Assembly (NCBI GenBank): GCA_001600455.1
Contig: BCKC01000008.1
Coordinates: 2,205,345-2,269,344, forward strand
Source: Endocalyx cinctus
Taxonomy: Eukaryota; Ascomycota; Sordariomycetes; Amphisphaeriales; Apiosporaceae
Reading direction: 5' to 3'
Length of the DNA stretch: 64,000 nt
Part shown: one piece after another, positions 58,011 to 64,000 of the stretch
Numbering within the stretch: the first letter of the stretch is position 1
Layout: the number at the start of each line of letters is the position of its first letter
Notes under the pieces: model-generated
Database searches by the model: none
What the model was told of the DNA's origin: nothing
What the model saw: only the letters and a program-made list of their open reading frames with translations
Position numbers and translations under genes: made by a program

Positions 58011-59012
58011 ATGTTAAACGTCTGTATTATCGTCATATCCCGCAAACCAGAAATTTCCTGTCCACGGATGCGGGTTTCGGTCGATCGGTAATCACAGCTG
58101 TAACCAAAAACCTAAAGTATATTTTAAGTGCGCGAACGTGGTTCAGTAAAGTTTGACAGGTGTCACCGTCCAATTTGTCGTACCTGAAACGTGACGCGTG
58201 AGGCTTAAATTGAATGGCTACTGCACTGACCGTATCTTCTTATCTACGTCGGTGGACGTCGTTGAACGTTGCTGACGTTGCTATATTGACAGCAAGTACA
58301 TGTTATTTATGTGATATTGAACTTAAGGGGGGGGGGGTAAACTCTTTCGGCTTTCCTTTCCGGATCTACTTTCGAAGATATCCTCAATCAGAACGAATAC
58401 GCGTGCAGCGCATCGATACTAAACCAATATTAAGTCGTACGACGATAGGTGCATCTCCAAATATATACAGACTCTACGTTCCTATAGGAACAATCAATAA
58501 ATTGAACTGCATGGGTCCACATGATAACATTGCATTCCACGTCCACATAACGCTCTCGTGTCCACGTTTGTGCTTCTAAAATTGACAGCCTGCACCCTCC
58601 CTCTACGTATTTCTGGAACCCCAAAACATCCCCGACAGGTACATTTCTAATGAGGTATATATATTTCTCGAAGCTCACCATACATATGTAATGTTATCAT
58701 ATGTTTAATGCACATAGCAAGCGGCGTACTTTTAAATGGAAAGCTCCAAAATTTGTGTCTGAAATACTCCGGTCTGACCACCCTGCCACCTTCATGGCGG
58801 GTCAGAGTTTTTAATGAGAGAGTGTTCTAAGACCAAAAAAAAAGCAATTTCGGTAGTACTGAATTGGCGTATGCTTTCCTGTTATACCTGCAGTTATGAT
58901 AGATAAGATACGGTAAGATAAGATAAGGGTCGATGTCTCCAAAGTAACAACGTGAAATCACACGAATCAGGATTACCCCCTCGAAGCATTTTGCTTATTT
59001 CCCAAAGCGAAC

Positions 59013-59963
59013 ATGCATGCTGAATCGCCGTTCATCTCGTATTGAACTTCCGCGATATCGGCGGTTATGCTATACCGTCACAGCCAGGAAAACAAGTTCG
59101 TCGAGGAGTAGTCTATCGTTCAGCAGAGCCGTCTCAGATCACCGAGGTAGGGTGGGAAAGATTACAGCCACTTAACATCGCGGTCGTCTATGACCTGCGT
59201 TCAGAGTTAGAAGTCAAGGATGCTCATCGGAGTCCGCCATCCGGCGAGCGTGTCGAGATAAATAAGATTTTCGCCCCGGTCTTCCGAAAAGAAGACTATT
59301 CGCCCGAGGCTGTTGCCTTGCGCTTTAAAACTCAGAGCTCGCCCGGAAGTGAGTCTGCGCTAAAAAAATATGTATAATGACGGACATTCGAAGCTATGCA
59401 TATTCTAACCGTTATCGCTGATCAGGGATTCGCCGAAGCTTTCTCGGCTATTCTGGCCGCGGCTGCTCACTCGGAGAATGAGGCTCGTCCTTACGCAAGC
59501 ATCTTAGAACATCTTGCAGCGAATGCTAACCCCCAACCAATATTAATACACTGCCAGGCAGGCAAAGACCGAACGGCTGTGATATGTGCCTTGATCCTGT
59601 CACTTTGCGGCGTCGATGACGACGTGGTTGCGGACGAGTACAGCTTGTCAGATATCGGGCTATCACCCTGTCATGACCAACTCGTTGCCAACCTCCTTCG
59701 GAAAGAGGAATTCCGCGATGACCCCGAGGGAGCGAGACAAATGATATCAACACAGTCAGTGACATCGTCATAATTCCTGCTCTAAAACATAGCCATGTGT
59801 TTGCTAACTCATAAATATCAGCCGAGACAATATGCTGTTATTTCTCCGAAAGATAAAAATGGCACACGGCTCAGTGGAACAATATGTCCTCGATCTAAGA
59901 CTGCTCTCCGCAGACGGTATTGAAAAAATTAGATCCAACATGATTGTCGACATTACGGAATAA
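59013..59963 (+). CDS. DSP-like tyrosine phosphatase (Y_phosphatase3 family) with a frameshifted 5' end
   Basis: Three exons, 59013/59042-59348, 59394-59754 and 59822-59963, join in frame from codon 59042 onward. The family starts with LNFRDIGGY, here read from 59042, followed by RRGVVYRSAEPS and VYDLRSELEV. The phosphatase P-loop is HCQAGKDRTAVICALIL, with catalytic Cys in HCxAGKDR and the invariant Arg. The end is DNMLLFLRKI ... LLSADGIEKIR, as in bacterial and fungal PTPs of this group. The natural start would be MHAESPFIS, from the ATG at 59013, but that frame reaches a stop within 10 codons. The motif frame has an upstream stop at 59021 with no acceptor between. One base is therefore missing or misread near 59039-59042. 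The gene is either a very recent pseudogene or has a sequencing indel. Confidence 0.75.
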
Positions 59964-61199
59964 ATAGCTTATAGTATGGGAATATGAGACACTTTTCCAC
60001 CAAGATATCATATCGACACATGATATTTTTTAATAATTAATATTGCTAGAAGGAACCGACTAACATTATGGTACTGATCTCTTTTAATTAGTGTAATTTA
60101 ATGAGCAACTTAGATTTCATGAAACTCTCAATCTCTATCCTAGATGAAAGAACTGCAATACAGTATCTAATTTAGGATTATATACGTTTAACATGATGGT
60201 CAGGAGACGTTGTCAGGGGTCCTGGTTATTATGGAGTCTGAGATGCGTACCTACGGCTACCCTCCGGATAGCCCCAGCAGGATACGTCTATATAAAGAGG
60301 AGGCCTTCGCCTCAAAGATAGAATATAAAAGTCAAGAATCAATGCAATAGTTATTCGACTCTTAAACTACACCCCTATCCCTTTGCTAAGCTCTATCTAC
60401 ATATATGCGTACGTAACTGTTCTACCCTAGATTCCAATGCAATTACCCCATTCCCTTACGTTTTGAAGATGTCCACAATATCTCTACTCCACAGCCATAG
60501 CTAGGGTAACGAGTGTATACTTCGTAGGTCTCTCTATACACCAACATAAAGTCTCAGGACAAACATCAAAGGCTATCGTACTTTTACTTACACCCAGTAT
60601 CCACATTCTTGATGGCCCCTTCTTGGGTAACTATTAAGATCTTAAGAGCTGAACGGCTAATTAGTTGGGAGTTCACGTTATCATAAATCATGCTAAATTG
60701 TCATTTCGGGCGAGAGAGGCCAGCTCCTTCTTCCCCCTATTAAAAGGCACCTGAAGGCAAAATAGGTCACGAGATGTCCCGTGGTAGAAACTCACGTTAG
60801 TGGCAGTGTTATATTTACTTTTCACTTATTATAGATTGGAAAGCTCCCCTAGTCCGGAGCAATACTGGACAAGCTGAGAGCCGAAGCTCTTTCATCAACA
60901 TCACGTTTACTTATACCGGTCTCGTTTAGGTTATTAACCTTACACAAGCCATGTCCACGGTATAATTAACCTACCGTTCACATAACTTAGTGCTTCCGGT
61001 CAATTTCAGGTTGATCACGGTAAAGATTGATTTTCAACGCCCTGCATCCAACTGTCATCCACTTAGAAACCTGGTTTTTTTTTATATAACTCAATTAACA
61101 ATTCAAAATAAAAATATCAACGGACGCAAAATCTATATTAAATCTGATTGATTGCTTTTAAATAGGTATAAGTGCATATATTGAAACTAACGTAAGTAC

Positions 61200-61460
61200 C
61201 TAAGCAACTGCGGAGTATAGTTGGTGCAAGGCGGCACCACCGCCCCGGTTTAGGCAGCGGTCGGATGCCTTCTTTGACGATACTTTCTGCCTGTCTGGCG
61301 ACTTTGTAATCCATCCGTAAATGATATCCATGTAGAAAAATACATCTTCATCATCGAGCTCTACAAGATCTGTTAATAACCTGTATGCCAGTTCTAACCT
61401 GTCATCTCCTATTTGTACCAATTTCTTCCTGGTTTTCAGATTATAATTATTTCCGTACAC
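61200..61460 (-). CDS. Unassigned short frame, possible exon or gene remnant
   Basis: An 86-codon open frame with protein-like composition: acidic and aromatic stretches such as RLELAYRLLTDLVELDDEDV and FFYMDIIYGWITKS. It has no ATG at its head; it begins just after a TTAG that could be a splice acceptor. Its amino end includes VYGNNY, a hexapeptide also present in the frame at 63108-63323. I recognise no family. It could be a 3' exon of a decayed gene or chance. Confidence 0.2.
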   Translation of the reverse strand: MYGNNYNLKTRKKLVQIGDDRLELAYRLLTDLVELDDEDVFFYMDIIYGWITKSPDRQKVSSKKASDRCLNRGGGAALHQLYSAVA

Positions 61461-61560
61461 AAACTAATCACAACCTCCTGGTATGAGCAAAAATTACCGG
61501 CATTGAATTATTTTTACACATTATATCGTCCCTTGAGATAAATATCAATTTTAATCATTA

Positions 61561-61563
61561 CCC

Positions 61564-61594
<31 letters not shown>

Positions 61595-61605
61595 AAAAAA
61601 AAAAA
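61561..61605. repeat. C24-A21 homopolymer pair upstream of the Nudix start codon
   Basis: A run of 24 C is followed immediately by a run of 21 A. The tract ends 6 bp before the ATG at 61612. C-runs of this length are rare in this AT-rich DNA. It lies in the presumed 5' leader or core promoter of the Nudix gene. Confidence 0.85.
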
Positions 61606-61611
61606 CCGAGC

Positions 61612-62154
61612 ATGCCCAACTCCGTCGTTAGAGAGATGCCAGAACCCAAGGTTATCGGCACCAGGGAGCTGAACAAATCATATATTGACCGCTACGCTGT
61701 TCGTGCCGTCACCGTGAGCTCAAAAGGGGAAATGGCCCTCATTTACGTAAAGAAGGGGAACTACTACAAGCTCCCGGGAGGTGGCATCGAGAAGGACGAG
61801 GACCACGGCAAAGCGGCGGCGCGCGAGATACAGGAGGAGACGGGGGCGGTAGTCTCGATGCGTCGCAACGACGACGACAGCAACAACGGCGGAGGCTGCA
61901 TTGCCACCACGGAAGAGTTCCGCAACGACCTCCACCAAATCTCATACGTTTACGTCGCCGACGTGGTCGACGCTTCCGGTAAACCTGAGCTCACCGAGGA
62001 GGAGCTGATCGACGGGCTTGCGCACGAGTGGGTTCCGCCGCGGGAAGCTCTGGAGAAGATGAGCTCGGTGGAGCCGACGTCGGAATTGGGACGCTTTATC
62101 AAGGAGCGAGATATTTACTTGCTCAGCCAGGTTATGAAAGTGTTACATATGTAA
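61612..62154 (+). CDS. Nudix hydrolase
   Basis: A single-exon 180-residue protein. The Nudix box GX5EX7REUXEEXGU is complete at residues 57-79, with Gly57, Glu63, Arg71-Glu72 and Glu75-Glu76, preceded by YYKLPGG. The Glu residues bind the metal that splits a nucleoside diphosphate linked to another moiety. A DDDSNNGGG low-complexity loop follows the box (residues about 87-95). The remainder (EFRNDLHQISYVYVADVVD, then LTEEELIDGLAHEWV) fits the 8-oxo-dGTP/ADP-ribose type of small Nudix proteins. The substrate cannot be told from sequence. The start is directly behind the C24-A21 tract. Third codon positions are GC-rich compared with the flanks. Confidence 0.88.
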   Translation: MPNSVVREMPEPKVIGTRELNKSYIDRYAVRAVTVSSKGEMALIYVKKGNYYKLPGGGIEKDEDHGKAAAREIQEETGAVVSMRRNDDDSNNGGGCIATTEEFRNDLHQISYVYVADVVDASGKPELTEEELIDGLAHEWVPPREALEKMSSVEPTSELGRFIKERDIYLLSQVMKVLHM

Positions 62155-63107
62155 AAGACATCAAATATGTGCTTCTTCATGTCCTGTGCTGGTGATTGGC
62201 TTGCTCTGATTATTACTTGACTAAAGCTCAATGTACCTAATTAATCGGTAAGGAGAATGCCTTCTCTTGGAGAGCCAATTTTCTCTTTTATCAGCTATAT
62301 AGCTAAGTCAAGGACTAGTCTATGAAGTTATTAATAATACTATTTATTGTCTGTTCCACAGCAATATTTTCCAACTAAATAGTATGTATAGAGTAGACAC
62401 GGGCTACTTGTCTGAAAGCTATGAGCATTTTGGGCTTGATGCTTTAATACTATATATATATGTCCAATAATCAAGTTAATAAGCCCGAGATTATGGCTAA
62501 TCGATCTGTGATAGGTAAAAACAGTGATCTTATAGAATGTAATTACGTCGTGTTTCGAAAGAACTGATAATTTATTTCGATTGGTTAGATTGGGGCGTAA
62601 TAGAAATGAAAGGGAGGATTAGAAAGGGGTATTAAAGAGTATAAGAGTGTAGTGTACTTATGAAGTATCTCCATCATCGGAGCCGAGCATTAAATCTGTG
62701 AGGTTTATTCATGACGCCAGATGGACCAATCCAAAAGCAGAACCCTTAACAGAGACACATATATTTCAGATTTTGAATGAAATCGGTGAAATGTACCCTC
62801 CTCACTGAAAGAATATGAGGTCAAAAAATGTCTCTCGTTAAGAACTCTGACTATCTTGAGCTTACGCGTCACCTATTTTTGTTTCATCGCTATTAGAACA
62901 CCGGATTTTCCAGCTCCGTAACTCAGACACTCCCTCAAGAAGTAACGGTGATTCTATATCCTACTTAAACCCCAACACCGAAGTCCGATGAGCGAGGTTC
63001 TTTTTCACTGTAATGACTAGTCAGAACCATATCCGCCGTAAGTTTGACTCCGTGGTCATCTGGCCAAGCGAGGGGGACAGATCACCCCGAACTGAATGAA
63101 ATCCTAT
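62155..63107. other. Intergenic region
   Basis: About 950 bp, AT-rich, with no coding-like frame and no repeat worth naming. Confidence 0.55.
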
Positions 63108-63323
63108 CTAACTACTGCACCAACACTGAAAGATGAGCTTTATTAAGAACCTATTGTGAGGCTTTACGGAGGTTGCATCCAAGATGGAATGGCTGGCGTC
63201 AGCATTATAGTAGAAATCAACATTATTAATTACTAGATGGTAATAGTTTTCTTCAATGTAAGCAGGACTGTCGTTATGATAATTATTCCCGTAGACGACT
63301 ACACTGAATATGTGCTGCCCCAT
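63108..63323 (-). CDS. Unassigned 71-residue hypothetical frame
   Basis: An ATG-initiated frame of 71 codons rich in Asn, Tyr and His (SVVVYGNNYHNDSP, then NYYHLVINNVDFYYNADASH). No family recognised. It shares VYGNNY and a similar codon context with the frame at 61200-61460 on the same strand. It may be a chance frame. Confidence 0.2.
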   Translation of the reverse strand: MGQHIFSVVVYGNNYHNDSPAYIEENYYHLVINNVDFYYNADASHSILDATSVKPHNRFLIKLIFQCWCSS

Positions 63324-63475
63324 TCTGTGTATATATCCTCATCATAATACGATCATTGTGATTGTCAGATTACCCTCTCCAAAAAAAGTGCTCTCGAGGA
63401 TCTAGATGCACTTTCGAAGTATCGTGGGCGTACAATTTGTCGATTCACCTATAAATCTCAGAGGTAGTAGATGAC

Positions 63476-64000
63476 ATGGCATGTGAACTGGTGACCGAGA
63501 CCTATGGAGTTCAACTACCAGCGCGCTATGAGATTCGCAGATTGGGTGCAGATGTAGGACCATGGGTGAAGGCGATGGGCTCATACTCGTCTCTTTACCA
63601 ATCAACGCTATGGGGACCGCTATACAAGAACCGTCATATGGTAAAGAGATTGCTTGAACGCTTCAAGAGCCCAACGCACTACCTGCATCTCATCGAGAAC
63701 GGGTTGGGGTACGGCATCTTCGATAAAGAATACCAGTTCAAAAGACCCGAGTCCGCCGCGACCGGCGGCGCCGTTTACTGGGACGAGATCGACCCCGAAG
63801 ATCCCGACATCGAAGAGGCAGGGGTGCAGGCCCTGCTGGACGCTTTAGACTTCCCGCTCGTCAGCGTAGCCCTGTCGATGGACGCGGCGGACCCCTCGCC
63901 GCCCAACATGTTATCGGACATGACCAAGTTCATACCGGAGTTCGGCCCCTTCATGGCGAAAGCGGGATCGCTTCGACCGGGAGAAGCCATGTTTGACTTA
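63476..64000 (+). CDS. GNAT-like fungal protein, 3' end beyond the window
   Basis: An open frame of 175 codons from ATG 63476 runs off the right edge. The sequence begins MACELVTETYGVQLPARYEI and contains LYKNRHMVKRLLERFK, GLGYGIFDKEYQFKRPESAA and LDFPLVSVALSMDAADPSPP. This resembles a family of fungal hypothetical proteins with an acetyl-CoA N-acetyltransferase (GNAT) like fold; the acetyl-CoA binding loop would lie beyond the window. A later in-frame ATG is possible. The gene starts AT-poor, with high GC3, unlike its flank. The family is recognised by pattern; catalytic activity is not established. Confidence 0.65.
   Translation, partial: MACELVTETYGVQLPARYEIRRLGADVGPWVKAMGSYSSLYQSTLWGPLYKNRHMVKRLLERFKSPTHYLHLIENGLGYGIFDKEYQFKRPESAATGGAVYWDEIDPEDPDIEEAGVQALLDALDFPLVSVALSMDAADPSPPNMLSDMTKFIPEFGPFMAKAGSLRPGEAMFDL

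Larger units (their letters stand above)
54967..59012. other. Long gene-poor interval
   Basis: About 4 kb of AT-rich DNA. It holds a T-run at about 55783-55798, a GTACCTACC-word cluster (56286-56375), the AAT/ATT palindrome (57965-58010) and a run of 10-11 G near 58327-58337. The longest frame (58214-58579, 121 codons) spans the G-run and has no recognisable domain; I regard it as spurious. No gene was recognised. Confidence 0.5.
59964..61611. other. Intergenic region
   Basis: About 1.6 kb upstream of the Nudix gene. It includes an unassigned minus-strand frame (see 61200-61460) and ends in the C/A homopolymer pair at 61561-61605. Otherwise AT-rich without a recognisable gene. Confidence 0.5.

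Noticed and set aside
58214..58579. 121-codon open frame
   Set aside because: It runs through a G homopolymer in intergenic DNA, with no domain or coding-like codon use.
1..64000. CRISPR arrays or intact transposons
   Set aside because: No regularly spaced direct repeats, transposase, reverse transcriptase or terminal inverted repeats were recognised.

Overview
This window is nuclear DNA from a filamentous ascomycete (Pezizomycotina; a Sordariomycete is my best guess, as an inference). The evidence is: short introns of 43-162 nt with GTAAGT/GTATGT donors and TACTAAC/GCTAAC-like branch sites; AT-rich intergenic DNA full of homopolymers and GTACCTAGGTAC-type words; and fungal families such as a fungal rhodopsin-domain protein, a Zn2Cys6 factor, a HET-domain relic and Alo1. 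There is one 100-N assembly gap, at 43818-43917. I rebuilt the multi-exon genes by hand. Each complete model closes to a whole number of codons across all its splice sites.

Layout. 1-1459 (+): 3' part of a rhodopsin-domain membrane protein, converging on 1750-5864 (-), a 1123-residue fusion of a DUF2235 (Tle1-like) hydrolase with a P-loop GTPase and membrane helices. 7318-7773 (+): DUF202 membrane protein. 8685-10153 (+): PHD protein Spp1/Cps40 of COMPASS. 11477-14086 (-): large ferric reductase. 17031-18173 (+): exosome subunit Rrp43. 18691-20268 (-): D-arabinono-1,4-lactone oxidase. 22003-24200 (+): meiotic cohesin kleisin Rec8. 25219-27054 (-): Rab escort protein Mrs6. 31748-33835 (+): Sec2-type Rab GEF. 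35719-39230 (+): Zn2Cys6 transcription factor. 40935-44173 (-): importin beta Kap95, with the gap inside an intron. About 46372-47130 (-): decayed HET gene. 48233-50396 (-): 2-isopropylmalate synthase. 53083-54966 (-): second ferric reductase. 59013-59963 (+): DSP-like phosphatase with a broken 5' end. 61612-62154 (+): Nudix hydrolase. 63476 to the right edge (+): GNAT-like protein, truncated.

Most of the genes are unrelated housekeeping functions: chromatin, RNA decay, leucine synthesis, nuclear import and Rab traffic (Mrs6 and Sec2 are neighbours). There is no sign of a biosynthetic cluster, CRISPR array or intact transposon. The right third (44-64 kb) is gene-poor and holds the decayed or frameshifted genes. 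The most unusual protein is the DUF2235-GTPase fusion. Other points of interest are the HET relic with transition-type stop codons, a C24A21 tract 27 bp from the Nudix start codon, GC3-rich blocks inside several genes, and the dispersed GTACCTAGG words.
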